DNA of 64,000 nucleotides, from positions 853,739 to 917,738 of the forward strand of contig NC_011961.1 of the NCBI RefSeq assembly GCF_000021685.1. Reading direction: 5' to 3'. The DNA is from Thermomicrobium roseum DSM 5159. Lineage in GTDB: Bacteria; Chloroflexota; Chloroflexia; Thermomicrobiales; Thermomicrobiaceae. How positions within the stretch are numbered: the first letter of the stretch is position 1; each line of letters begins with the position of its first letter. Below the pieces are notes generated by a model. It saw only the letters and a program-made list of their open reading frames with translations. It did no database searches and was not told the origin of the DNA. A program made the translations under genes and the position numbers. Positions 27,535-36,171 of this stretch are shown one piece after another.

Positions 27535-28860
27535 TCACCGCTTTTCGGCTCCCGCTTCCGCACGGGCAGGAATGGCATCGAGCACGATCCGGTAGTGCTT
27601 GCGGAAAGCGAAGCGCTCGTCCTGGATCAGTTGGAAATAGGAGCCGAACCGCTCCGGATGCTCCGCTGCGGCATCCAAGGGGTGCGGGGGATCCTCATCG
27701 GTCAACGGTGTGCGGATTTCATACAGCGTCGTCCGTTCGGCAGGAACCCGACCTGCCTCGCGGATCCAGCGACGGAGCTCCCGCGGTGGTACCAGTTGGC
27801 CATAGGTGGCGCCGGCTGCGGTGGAAATACTCTCATTGATCAGCGTCCCACCGAGATCGTTCGCGCCAGCGTTCAGACACCACTGAGCCAGCTTCGGCCC
27901 CTCTTTGACCCACGACACCTGGATGTTCCGGATGTACGGGTGAAGCATGATCCGAGCGATGGCATGCATCTTGACGACGTCCTCACCGGTCGCGCCGGGT
28001 CGAAGATCGGGAAGCAGGCGCTTGCGATACATCGGTGCTTCGCTGTGGACCAGGCTTAGCGGCACGAACTCGGTGAACCCGCCGGTCTCCTTTTGGATGC
28101 TCCGGATGAGAGCCAAGTGAGCGGCCCGCTGGCGATCGGTTTCCACGTGTCCGTACATGATCGTCGCCGTCGTCGGGATGCCGAGGCGGTGTGCCGTCGT
28201 GATCACCTCCACCCACTGCGCGGTCGTGATGCGTCCCGGCGAAATGCGTTGCCGCACGGTATCGTCGAGGATCTCGGCCGACGTACCAGGCAGGGAACCG
28301 ACGCCGGCTGCCTTGAGCCGGAGGAGATACTCCTCGATAGAGGTTCGAGCACGCAAGGCGCCATAGACGACTTCCTCCGGGGAGAAACCGTGAATGTGGA
28401 TCTCGGGCAGCTCGGCCTTGATCGCTCGACAGATGGTCGGGTAGAGATCAGGATCCATCTTGGGCGGTAGCCCGGCCTGGATGCAGACCTCGGTGGCACC
28501 GAGTTCCCAGGCCTCACGCGCTCGCCGAACGATCTCCTCGAGCGGCAGGAAGTAGCCTTGTTCTTCCCGATGGCCACGGGAAAAGGCGCAGAAACCGCAG
28601 CGCTTGATACAGACGTTGGTGAAATTGATGTTCCGGTTGACGACATAGGTGACGACGTCGCCGACCGCACGCCGTCGGAGCTCGTCGGCCACCAGCGTGA
28701 CGAGAAACAGATCCCGGCCATGCGTCGCGAAGAGCCGCTCTCCCTCCTCGATCGTCAGCTCATGTCCGGAGAGAGCGCGATCGAGAATGCGAGCCACTTC
28801 GGGCGAGGCGAGTCCGAGCTGGCGTTCGAGGAGTTCATGCAAGGCAGGAGTCTCGTGCAT
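27535..28860 (-). CDS. cofH: FO synthase subunit 2, radical SAM protein CofH
   Basis: A 441-residue radical SAM enzyme. The iron-sulfur motif CIKRCGFC (CxxxCxxC) follows the CofH-typical VTYVVNRNINFTNV. Later segments (EVCIQAGLPPKMDPDLY, IHIHGFSPEEV, GSLPGTSAEILDD) are characteristic. With CofG it makes the deazaflavin FO, the chromophore of coenzyme F420, from tyrosine and a flavin precursor. ATG 28860 overlaps the cofG stop (TGATG) and has GGAG 8 bases upstream; the in-frame GTGs at 28866 and 28863 are less well spaced. The order is cofG-cofH. Confidence 0.93.
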   Translation of the reverse strand: MHETPALHELLERQLGLASPEVARILDRALSGHELTIEEGERLFATHGRDLFLVTLVADELRRRAVGDVVTYVVNRNINFTNVCIKRCGFCAFSRGHREEQGYFLPLEEIVRRAREAWELGATEVCIQAGLPPKMDPDLYPTICRAIKAELPEIHIHGFSPEEVVYGALRARTSIEEYLLRLKAAGVGSLPGTSAEILDDTVRQRISPGRITTAQWVEVITTAHRLGIPTTATIMYGHVETDRQRAAHLALIRSIQKETGGFTEFVPLSLVHSEAPMYRKRLLPDLRPGATGEDVVKMHAIARIMLHPYIRNIQVSWVKEGPKLAQWCLNAGANDLGGTLINESISTAAGATYGQLVPPRELRRWIREAGRVPAERTTLYEIRTPLTDEDPPHPLDAAAEHPERFGSYFQLIQDERFAFRKHYRIVLDAIPARAEAGAEKR

Positions 28861-30146
28861 CACCACAACTCCTTTTCCCGGGGAACCAGTCCACCTGGGT
28901 CGACGAGCGCCGCGACCCGGTTCCGGATCGCAGGATCGAGGAACTCCTCACCACGGCGGATGAATCCCGGATAGACGGCCAGGCGCTCGCGCAACTGAAG
29001 CCCGCTCGCCTCGGTGCGGGCCTTCAGTTCGCGCAGATGCGGCCAGGCGCGCTCCGGGTTGATGTAATCGCGGGTTACCGGTGAGATACCACCCCAGTCG
29101 TCGAGTCCAGCGAGGAGATAGGCCTCGTAGCCATCGGGCATCAGGTTGGGCGGCGCCTGGACTGCCGTCGTGGTTCCGAGGATCAAGCGAGCGACCGCGA
29201 TTGTCCGCAGCATGTCGAGCAGGGTCGGCTCTGGCCAATCCCGCATCCGGATATCCGGCTTGCGGCGGAAGTTCTGAACGATCACTTCCTGGATGTGACC
29301 ATAGCGATCCTGCAGCTCCCGGATCGCGTAGAGGGCCTCGACGCGCTCTTCCAGCGTCTCGCCGATCCCGATGAGGATGCCGGTCGTGAAGGGCACCCGG
29401 AGGCGGCCGGCCGCTTCCAGCGTAGCCAGCCGTACAGCCGGCACCTTATCGGGGCACCCGCGGTGCGCGCCCCCTCGCTCGAGGAGGCGCTCGCTCGTCG
29501 ACTCGAGCATCAGACCCATACTGGCCGTCACCGGGCGGAGCAACGCGAGATCGTCCTCGCTCATCACGCCGGGATTCGCATGAGGAAGCAGGCCCGTCTG
29601 TTCGAGAACCAGCGCGCACATGTCCCGGAGATACTCGATCGTCCGGGAATAGCCGCGCGCCGCCAGCCACTGTCGATAGGAGGCATAGCGGAGTTCCGGC
29701 TTGTCCCCCAGGCTGAAGAGCGCTTCCTTGCATCCGGCCGCTCGGCCAGCCTCAGCGACGGCGAGCACTTCTTCCGGCGTCATCGTGTGGGCACGCGGAT
29801 CGCTCGGCCGGCGCACGAACGTACAATAGGCACATTGATCACGACATAAATTCGTGAGCGGAAGGAAGACCTTGCGCGAGTAGGTGATCGTCCGACCGGA
29901 CCGGCGCTCACGCACGAGCGAGGCCGCTTCGAGGAGGAGCAGCAACAGCGGTGCCTCGGCTGCGATGAGGCGGCGAGCAGCAGCCGGATCCAGGCAACCG
30001 CGATCGACCGCGTCGGCGACGGCTCGCTCCATGGCCGGATCGACCGCGTTCGCCGTCCGGAAGCAGATCACCACTGGTCTCGCCCCCTCTCTGCGCGCCC
30101 GCAGGCGCTCGTAGTATGGCGCAGCCTTCCTCGGGATGCCAGTCAT
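28860..30146 (-). CDS. cofG: FO synthase subunit 1, radical SAM protein CofG
   Basis: A 428-residue radical SAM protein with CRDQCAYC (CxxxCxxC) after VFLPLTNL, plus CofG signatures ALFSLGDKPE, PHANPGVMSEDDL and GGAHRGCPDK. The N-terminus carries about 90 extra residues (leucine-rich, EAPLLLLLLEAASLVRERR) before the catalytic core. CofG and CofH jointly form FO in F420 biosynthesis; actinobacteria often have them fused as FbiC, whereas here they are separate and translationally coupled. The cofC, cofD and cofE genes are not in the window. GGGAG lies 14 bases before the chosen ATG, so a later start is possible. Confidence 0.9.
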   Translation of the reverse strand: MTGIPRKAAPYYERLRARREGARPVVICFRTANAVDPAMERAVADAVDRGCLDPAAARRLIAAEAPLLLLLLEAASLVRERRSGRTITYSRKVFLPLTNLCRDQCAYCTFVRRPSDPRAHTMTPEEVLAVAEAGRAAGCKEALFSLGDKPELRYASYRQWLAARGYSRTIEYLRDMCALVLEQTGLLPHANPGVMSEDDLALLRPVTASMGLMLESTSERLLERGGAHRGCPDKVPAVRLATLEAAGRLRVPFTTGILIGIGETLEERVEALYAIRELQDRYGHIQEVIVQNFRRKPDIRMRDWPEPTLLDMLRTIAVARLILGTTTAVQAPPNLMPDGYEAYLLAGLDDWGGISPVTRDYINPERAWPHLRELKARTEASGLQLRERLAVYPGFIRRGEEFLDPAIRNRVAALVDPGGLVPREKELW

Positions 30147-30340
30147 CCCGGCGCACCCGCACTCCCTTCACACGCCTTTGCTCATCGATACACCTGATCA
30201 GCATGCCCGACCCAAGAGAGCGCCCAGCTGGACCCGATCAGGTCGGTACCAAGACAACGTTCTCCCTCAGCAGGCTTTCCTCCTCCGTCTCGCGCGAAGA
30301 GCGAACATCCGGTATGATGCGTGCATCACCTGGGGGCGGC

Positions 30341-31684
30341 ATGCGGCTCGACGAACTCCTCCTGGCCGAAATCTGGCAGGCCCAGTGGCTGAGCGGCGTT
30401 CTGACGACAACTGAGAACCGAATGGTCAGGGTCGTCTATCGCGGGATCTGGACGCATCGCCGCGGCCCGGATTTTACTGGCGCGCTGCTCGACATCGGGG
30501 GAGAACTCCATCAGGGTGACATCGAGCTCCACCTACGTGCCTCCGACTGGTATGCCCACGGCCACCACGACGACCCAGCATACGAGGCGGTCGTCCTCCA
30601 CGTCGTGTGGGAGGATGACCTCGACGAAACGGTTCGCCGTCGCGATGGCCAGCGCGTGCCCACGCTGGTCTTGCACGACAGTCTGGCCGGTCCCCTCGAG
30701 CTCTTCCCCCGGCAGCATGTCCGCCCGCTCGGCGCTCTCGGTTTCGAGCACTGCGCACCGCACCTCGCGGCCGCAGCGCCGGACCAGCTCCATCGGCTAT
30801 TCGAGGAAGCGGGCGATCGGAGACTGCGGGAAAAGGTCGCGCGCGTGCAGGCACGGTTGGCGGGGGAGCCGCCGGCCCAAACGCTCTACTGGATGCTCGC
30901 CGATGCGCTCGGCTACCACCGCAATCGGGAAGGGATGCGGGCAGTCGCCGAAGCGGTACCGATCGCCGAACTCGAAGCACGGCTACTCACTCTCTCCCCT
31001 GACGATCGTTTCCCGACCGCCGCGGGACTGCTCCTCGGTACGGCAGGGTTCCTGCCTGTCTCGGATCGGGAGCGCGGCCTCAGCGGGCTCCGCTCCGACG
31101 CCTGGCGCCGGATCGAAAGAGTCTGGCGAGCGACGAATCCCGTCCTGCTCCGTACCACCTGGCGACTCGACGGCGTTCGGCCGACCAACCATCCGCTTCG
31201 GCGCCTGCTGAGCCTGGCTGGGCTGGTCGCGACAAGTTGCGAGGGAATCCTCGGCGCCTGCCTCGCTCGCCTGCAGAGCGAGCCGGCACGACGTCGGCTA
31301 CTGGAGTGGCTGACCGGTGGTCCGGTGCCGCTCGGACGCGATCGGGCGCACGAGGTCATCGTGAACGTGGTGGTTCCCTTCGCGCTGGCTTACGCGGAGT
31401 GGACAGAAGACGCGGCACTGGCGGAGCGCGCTGCCCAGTTGTGGGAGGAACTACCAGCAGGTCGCGGCAACGCTCTGGTCGAGGCGACACTCGAGCAAGT
31501 TTGCGGGACGAGTCCGCTCCGGCTCCGGAGCGCGCGAGCCGAACAGGGGGTTTTGCACCTCCACTGGTGGGGCTGTCGCCAGCGCCGCTGCTACGAATGC
31601 CCTATCGCGCAGCTGGTCACCGGGATCGCAGTGAGCGAGCCCGCCCTGCCTGGGGCGGAAGAGAGTCGAGCCGGATCTCCCTGA
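30341..31684 (+). CDS. DUF2851 family protein
   Basis: A 447-residue DUF2851 protein. The typical N-terminal block reads LLLAEIWQAQWLSGVLTTTENRMVRVVYRGIWTHRRGPDFTGALLDIGGELHQGDIELHLRASDWYAHGHHDDPAYEAVVLHVVWE. The C-terminus has the family's Cys cluster WWGCRQRRCYECPIAQL, likely a metal site. Biochemical function is unknown; members occur in Bacteroidetes and Chloroflexi. ATG 30341 is used because TATGAT at 30313-30318 looks like a -10 element, which would exclude ATG 30314. It diverges from cofG. Confidence 0.88.
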   Translation: MRLDELLLAEIWQAQWLSGVLTTTENRMVRVVYRGIWTHRRGPDFTGALLDIGGELHQGDIELHLRASDWYAHGHHDDPAYEAVVLHVVWEDDLDETVRRRDGQRVPTLVLHDSLAGPLELFPRQHVRPLGALGFEHCAPHLAAAAPDQLHRLFEEAGDRRLREKVARVQARLAGEPPAQTLYWMLADALGYHRNREGMRAVAEAVPIAELEARLLTLSPDDRFPTAAGLLLGTAGFLPVSDRERGLSGLRSDAWRRIERVWRATNPVLLRTTWRLDGVRPTNHPLRRLLSLAGLVATSCEGILGACLARLQSEPARRRLLEWLTGGPVPLGRDRAHEVIVNVVVPFALAYAEWTEDAALAERAAQLWEELPAGRGNALVEATLEQVCGTSPLRLRSARAEQGVLHLHWWGCRQRRCYECPIAQLVTGIAVSEPALPGAEESRAGSP

Positions 31685-31807
31685 CTTCCCATCCGAGGCG
31701 CCTGCCTCGCGAGACTGCGCTCCTCAAGCGAACGCGTTGGCGCGATCGCGTGCTCGGGTTCCGTATCGACCCTGAGGGCGGCTCGGACTCGACCAGGACT
31801 GCGTTCC

Positions 31808-31860
31808 TCGACGAGGAAACGGGGCAGTGTTATAATCCCGACCAAATTAGTCGGGATTAT
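31808..31860 (+). promoter_or_regulatory. Strong promoter overlapped by an IscR/Rrf2-type palindrome
   Basis: TCGACG (31808-31813), a 17-base spacer and a perfect TATAAT (31831-31836) form a good housekeeping promoter. A perfect 11-bp inverted repeat, ATAATCCCGAC at 31832-31842 and GTCGGGATTAT at 31850-31860 around CAAATTA, starts inside the -10 and covers the start site. Its core matches the E. coli IscR type-1 consensus (SYYGACTRWWWYAGTCRRS) at all but one position. A repressor of the Rrf2/IscR iron-sulfur class is therefore the best guess for its ligand. No such regulator or iron-sulfur assembly gene is in the window. Confidence 0.75.
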
Positions 31861-31886
31861 GATTCCGCTCGACAGGGGGTTCACCT

Positions 31887-32663
31887 GTGCTGCCGAACGC
31901 GCTGCCGATCGACGCACCTTCGGAATCACTCCACAGCGACGCGTTCAGCGCGATGACGCTGTGCTCGTTCGCTGGTGCGGACGATTGCCGTCGCTTGGCG
32001 ACAGGGGCGGTCTCGGTGGCGCCGGGCAGTGAGGGAACGGTCGAGTTCGGCTCGGCGGACCGCGATCGATCCGATGCGATCGACCTTGAAACCGCACGGG
32101 CACACTTCGTCCTTGGGGCGGAATTCGTCCACCGATTCCCGCGATCGCGCGGTGAGGACGCGTTCGTGCTGCGTGACGACGACATTCTCGGGGAAGAACG
32201 TTTCTCGTTCACGAACGCGCGGCGGTCGCGTGCTTGCGCGGCCGGCGACGCCAGGGCCGCTGCAGGACGAACGCTGGGGAAGGGCAGGGCGACGATCGTC
32301 ATCCACGGCGAATGGTCTATCCCTGGGAGGCACGTCGTCGCGGCGCGCTCTCGGGTGACCATCCGCGACGAACCGAGCGCTGCTTGGCGACGCTTCCAGC
32401 TGATGACGACAGCGTTCCCGGACATCAACGGTCGTGAGTATCCGCTCTGTGAGCAACCCGGAGCAGTCTGGTCGCCGCACACCGCGGGGGAGCCGGCGAG
32501 CCGACCCCGGCGGTGCACCGAACGCCAGGGGAGTGATGAGCGACAAGACTGCACAGCAGGTTGGGCCACTCGACTCCGTGCGACCCGACGGAACAGGCAG
32601 TCACCACCGAAGGAAGAAACCGGAACACCGCGACGGTCAATCGTACGAGGAGTGAAGCGATGA
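31887..32663 (+). CDS. Unrecognised open frame downstream of the IscR-type operator
   Basis: An open frame of 258 codons from GTG 31887, with AGGGGG 7 bases upstream, right after the strong promoter. Codon third positions are GC-rich and the composition is fairly protein-like in the middle (LETARAHFVLGAEFVHRFPRSRGEDAFVLRDDDILGEERFSF). However, the antisense frame is equally open and no family is recognisable. The last 130 bases coincide with another well-supported small ORF. Either this is a novel protein, or the region is a long leader or decayed gene. If it is not coding, 31861-32535 holds nothing else I can identify. Confidence 0.28.
   Translation: MLPNALPIDAPSESLHSDAFSAMTLCSFAGADDCRRLATGAVSVAPGSEGTVEFGSADRDRSDAIDLETARAHFVLGAEFVHRFPRSRGEDAFVLRDDDILGEERFSFTNARRSRACAAGDARAAAGRTLGKGRATIVIHGEWSIPGRHVVAARSRVTIRDEPSAAWRRFQLMTTAFPDINGREYPLCEQPGAVWSPHTAGEPASRPRRCTERQGSDERQDCTAGWATRLRATRRNRQSPPKEETGTPRRSIVRGVKR
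32536..32655 (+). CDS. Small hydrophilic peptide upstream of the DUF151 gene
   Basis: A 39-codon ORF (MSDKTAQQVGPLDSVRPDGT, then a His/Arg/Lys-rich part and an acidic end YEE). CAGGGGAGTG gives a good ribosome-binding site. It ends 4 bp before the DUF151 start, with its last codons carrying that gene's ribosome-binding site (GAGGAG). It is predicted disordered, with no family recognised. It could be a small protein or a leader peptide that couples translation to the next gene. Confidence 0.45.
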   Translation: MSDKTAQQVGPLDSVRPDGTGSHHRRKKPEHRDGQSYEE

Positions 32664-33172
32664 GTGATCTGGTTCCGATCGTCGTGCAAGGGATCAGCTG
32701 GTCGCAGCAGCATGGGCAGCCGCTCGTCCTCTTGCGCGGGCTGGGCACCGACTGCTGGTTCGCAGTATCGGCTGATGTCGAGGAGGCGCGAGCCTTCTCC
32801 TCCTGCACCTGCACCGCCGAGCGAACCCGGCGTCGGCTGGCTCGCCTGGCGAGCCAACTCCTGCGCGTGGCCGGAGGGGAGATCGAGCAGATCGTGCTCC
32901 GAGTGGACGGGGAGCAGATCCTGCGCGCCCACCTCCTCGTCCGGAGCAGCACGGGCACGACGACGGTGGAGACCTTTGGGCTCGACGCACTCGTCCTCGC
33001 CGCTGAGTTGGGGATCATGCCGGTCATGCGCTGGCAAGAACTCGCCGCATTGGCCGCCAGCAGTCAGCGCGCTGAGAACGCGAGCGACGAGACAGCGACC
33101 GAACTTCCCCCGGCGATCCAGCGACTGCTGGCCGAGCTCGAGGAGCGCGGCTTCGGGACGGACGACTCATGA
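32660..33172 (+). CDS. DUF151 (bifunctional nuclease-like) protein
   Basis: A 170-residue protein. The second half matches the BFN/DUF151 fold: IEQIVLRVDGEQILRAHLLVRSSTGTTTVETFGLDALVLAAELGIMPVMRWQELA, where the GLDALVLAAELGIPVM helix is the family's strongest signature. The first half is less typical (SWSQQHGQPLVLLRGLGTDCWFAVSADVEEARAF). Members have been reported with nuclease activity in plants, but bacterial roles are unclear. GAGGAG precedes the ATG. It ends overlapping the convergent M55 gene by 6 bp and is probably expressed from the promoter at 31808. Confidence 0.72.
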   Translation: MSDLVPIVVQGISWSQQHGQPLVLLRGLGTDCWFAVSADVEEARAFSSCTCTAERTRRRLARLASQLLRVAGGEIEQIVLRVDGEQILRAHLLVRSSTGTTTVETFGLDALVLAAELGIMPVMRWQELAALAASSQRAENASDETATELPPAIQRLLAELEERGFGTDDS

Positions 33173-33922
33173 TGACGCGAGCCGAGCGAGGGTGGGGATG
33201 CCGCCCGCCCGAGCAACGAGCCTATCCAGTTGAACGAAGAGCTCGTTCATGGACGATGCGACCAGACGCTCCTGACCGCCCGCAGGCAGGCTCACGGTGA
33301 CATCGATCGGTGAGGACGGCCGGTAGACCCACCACCAGGAGCGGCGCGCGAGGACACGCTGCAGCGCGTCGACGAGCGCAGCCCGGGCACGATCCGGTGG
33401 AAGACACTCCGCTCGATCCGGGGAGTGAGCCAGTTTCACGGCGATGGCTGTCGTCTGATCGGTCCAGAGTTCAGCTTCCGCGGTCAGCGCGCGGTCTCCG
33501 GAGACGAGCAGGAGCGGGATACCCTGCTCACCGAGCCAACGACTGGCGAGCGCGAGTTCCCCAGCTGGTCGACCATCCCACTCGATGGACAGTCCGGGAA
33601 GAAGGGTGCAGGGGGCGAAAGCACGAGGAGCGTCGCCGCGGGCGTGAAAACCCAACAGGACCGCCAAGCGCGGGTTTCGGTCGAGCGGGAGCAGCGCAGG
33701 CTCGATGTCACTGGTACACAGGCTGGGTGGAATAGCGCGTCCGTGCCAATCGAGAAGGCGAATACGCGCGATCCCGAAAGCGCGAGCGGCCTGGCTCACC
33801 GCGCGCACGTCCTCTGCGTACTGCTCGAGGGCGCGCGCGTACTCCGGACGAGCTGGATCGCACCAGGCTCGCTCAGCGACACCGGACATTCCCTCCAGGT
33901 CAGCGACGATGACGAGCTCCAT
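33167..33922 (-). CDS. M55 family D-aminopeptidase (DppA-like)
   Basis: A 251-residue DppA-like zinc peptidase. Metal ligands sit at the expected places: D8 and E10 in VADLEGMSG, H60 in LLDWHG, H93 in GFHARG (DppA H104) and E122 in PAGELALAS (DppA E133). It is shorter than B. subtilis DppA (274) in the middle. DppA is a self-compartmentalising enzyme cutting D-amino acid dipeptides, mainly D-Ala-D-Ala, in cell-wall turnover. GGAGG lies 4-5 bases before the ATG. The neighbouring ABC binding protein may deliver peptides or amino acids, but no dpp permease is present. Confidence 0.87.
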   Translation of the reverse strand: MELVIVADLEGMSGVAERAWCDPARPEYARALEQYAEDVRAVSQAARAFGIARIRLLDWHGRAIPPSLCTSDIEPALLPLDRNPRLAVLLGFHARGDAPRAFAPCTLLPGLSIEWDGRPAGELALASRWLGEQGIPLLLVSGDRALTAEAELWTDQTTAIAVKLAHSPDRAECLPPDRARAALVDALQRVLARRSWWWVYRPSSPIDVTVSLPAGGQERLVASSMNELFVQLDRLVARAGGIPTLARLASS

Positions 33923-34089
33923 TCGACCTCCGCAGAATCACTGACCGATCGAGGGCAAGCATACCGGCGAGGCCGGCGAAAGGCGATCGACGAAGCGAAG
34001 GAGAGCCGACGAGAAGGGTCGACCAAAACAGAGCGGTCCCGGGCGGAAGCACCCAGGACCGCCAGTGCCGAGAGACCGAGCCGGACCGG

Positions 34090-35403
34090 TCAGAAGGAGA
34101 GATCATCGATATTCGGATATTCGTCGAGCACCACGTTGCCGAGCGTCCCATCGGGCAACTTTTCGACGCGGCGCACGAGCACCGTGGTGATCACACCTTG
34201 GGCTTCAGGGTGGAAGCGAACTTCGTTCATCGGGCCCTGGAATCGGACATTGCGGATCGCTTGCAGGAAGGCGTCCTCGTCACTGGTATCTCCCTTAACG
34301 GTCTCCAGAGCATGCGCGAGGATCATGACGGTGATGTAGCCCCAGTACTCCAGGTGACCAGGGAGACGATTGAACTTCTGCTGGAACTTGGCGACGAACT
34401 CCTTGTTCTGTGGCCGATCATAACGTGCTGCGTAGTTGATCGCACTGACGATGCCGAGAGCTGCTTCGCCGACCTCCGGGAGATAGGGGTCATCACCGAC
34501 CTCGGCACCGCCGAGCAGGGGATAGCGATCCTTGAGGCCGAACTCCTGGTACTGGGTCATGAAACGGATAGCGTCGGCACCGATGAACCAGGCCCACACG
34601 GCATCGGCGTTCGCAGCATCCTGAAGGATGCGCTGGAGATAGGGCCCGAAATCGGTCGTATCGAGCGGCGGATAGACCTCAGCAGCGATTTGACCACCCG
34701 ACTTCTTGAAGTAATCGCCGAAGATCTGAGCTACCGTTCGGCCAGTCGTGTAGTCGGGGGCCATGAGAGCGATATTCCGATAGCCACCCTTCTCATACGC
34801 CCACTTGGCTTGGATAAACTCGTACTGCCCCTGGCAGAAGGACGAGCGGAAGATGTATGGACTGCGGACCTTGGGATCCCGGGTCAGGGGTGGCCAGCCG
34901 GCGATCGAGACAATGGTGACTTGCTTTTGCTCGTGCAGGTAATCACGCACCGCAGTCAGTTCAGGCGTTATGGTGAAGCCGGTGATGACATCGACCTTGT
35001 CGCTTTCGACCAGTCGCCGGACATGCGTCTTCGCCTGATCCGGATTCCCAGCCGAATCGGCTGGCAACAGTTGCAATTGACGACCAGCAGCAGTGTTGCC
35101 CAACTCGTCGAGTGCGAGCTGCATCCCCTCGATGTGGCGCCGACCGGAAGATGCCAGATTCCCCGTCTGAGCGACCACGACACCGATCTTGAAGGGGGTT
35201 GCCGGCCGGGCGACGGTCGGCGTGGCAGCGACCTGAGGAGTCGGTGAAGCCGCAGCCACTGGCGTCTGAACGGGTGCACTGGCTGGTGTCGGCGACGGTG
35301 CCGTCGTAGGTGTCGGTGTCGGGCCTGCACCACCGCCACAAGCCGCGAGAAGACTACTGGCGAGCGCGGATACCGAAAAGGCGAGAAAACGCCGGCGATT
35401 CAT
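34090..35403 (-). CDS. ABC transporter substrate-binding lipoprotein, LivJ type
   Basis: A 437-residue periplasmic-binding-protein type I of the branched-chain amino acid/amide (HAAT) family. The signal region MNRRRFLAFSVSALASSLLAAC combines a twin-arginine-like RRRFL with a lipobox ending at C22, so it is exported and lipid-anchored. A Pro/Thr linker of about 45 residues leads to the domain starting FKIGVVVAQTGNLASSGRRHIEGMQLALDELG. No permease or ATPase genes adjoin it, so it is an orphan receptor here. GGGGAGGAG directly precedes ATG 35403. A consensus promoter lies at 35581-35609. Confidence 0.92.
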   Translation of the reverse strand: MNRRRFLAFSVSALASSLLAACGGGAGPTPTPTTAPSPTPASAPVQTPVAAASPTPQVAATPTVARPATPFKIGVVVAQTGNLASSGRRHIEGMQLALDELGNTAAGRQLQLLPADSAGNPDQAKTHVRRLVESDKVDVITGFTITPELTAVRDYLHEQKQVTIVSIAGWPPLTRDPKVRSPYIFRSSFCQGQYEFIQAKWAYEKGGYRNIALMAPDYTTGRTVAQIFGDYFKKSGGQIAAEVYPPLDTTDFGPYLQRILQDAANADAVWAWFIGADAIRFMTQYQEFGLKDRYPLLGGAEVGDDPYLPEVGEAALGIVSAINYAARYDRPQNKEFVAKFQQKFNRLPGHLEYWGYITVMILAHALETVKGDTSDEDAFLQAIRNVRFQGPMNEVRFHPEAQGVITTVLVRRVEKLPDGTLGNVVLDEYPNIDDLSF

Positions 35404-35580
35404 CCTGTCTCCTCCCCGCATGACACGACAACCGACGGACAACACGACAAGTCGGCCACCCTCGCATCCGAGCACTCGTGGTGCTCACGCCGCGACTGTC
35501 CTCGTCATCTGCACAGCGCGTGCGCCCCTAATTCTCGCCGGTGGCTCGTACGCCCCGCGCGCGAGGGTGAACCGCCTGTA

Positions 35581-35609
35581 ACTTTATCCATGTATCGTAT
35601 AGGTGTCAA
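35581..35609 (-). promoter_or_regulatory. Consensus sigma-70-type promoter for the ABC binding protein
   Basis: On the minus strand a perfect TTGACA (35609-35604), a 17-base spacer and TAAAGT (35586-35581) are present. Transcription would start near 35574, giving a leader of about 170 bases before ATG 35403. Confidence 0.65.
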
Positions 35610-36171
35610 GATTTCCTCACATGCAGCGATGGCTCTCGTGCTCCTCCCTCCGGACGGTGCGTGCCCCTCGAAAAGACTGGTCGTCGATCCGGCCGACGAT
35701 GGTCCGCAGCGCCGAGGAAAAGAACCGACTCGTCGTGTGCGACCGGCGGGAACGGAGAGGGAGCCGTTCCGGTCGTAGACTCGCACGGAACGCCACGGGG
35801 TGACAGCCAGTGTCGTGCCAGCGACAGGATGAACGCGCTCGCTTCCCCATCGGGTAGCCAGCCAACGGCGTAGCGGCTGCCCACATTCCGGTGAGGAGCG
35901 CGCGAGCGGCACACTCGTTCATCGATCCCCGCCCGGCATGACTTCCGAGGCGACTCGCTCACGGGACGCATCAGTGCAGCCGCCGGTAGCAAGGGCGCGG
36001 CAGATTCGGCTCGTATCGCCCAAGCTGCCGGCGATGTCGAGACGTCGCGGCCAGTCGTTGCCCTGGAACCAACCCTCACGAACAGGTAACGCAGACTGCT
36101 CGGGAGCGGTCACTGGAACGCAGGAACGAGTAGGATGTGATCGAAACGACATGAGCAGAGGAAAGGAATTC
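35610..36171. other. Non-coding spacer upstream of oligoendopeptidase gene
   Basis: Nothing recognisable is seen; open frames on both strands are Arg/Ser/Pro-rich without ribosome-binding sites. A weak -10 (TAGGAT at 36131-36136) lies about 40 bases before the peptidase start. Confidence 0.35.

Noticed and set aside
31847..33037. Long minus-strand frame opposite the DUF151 gene
   Set aside because: Ser/Arg/Pro-rich product typical of a shadow; it would be antisense to the DUF151 gene and run into the operator.
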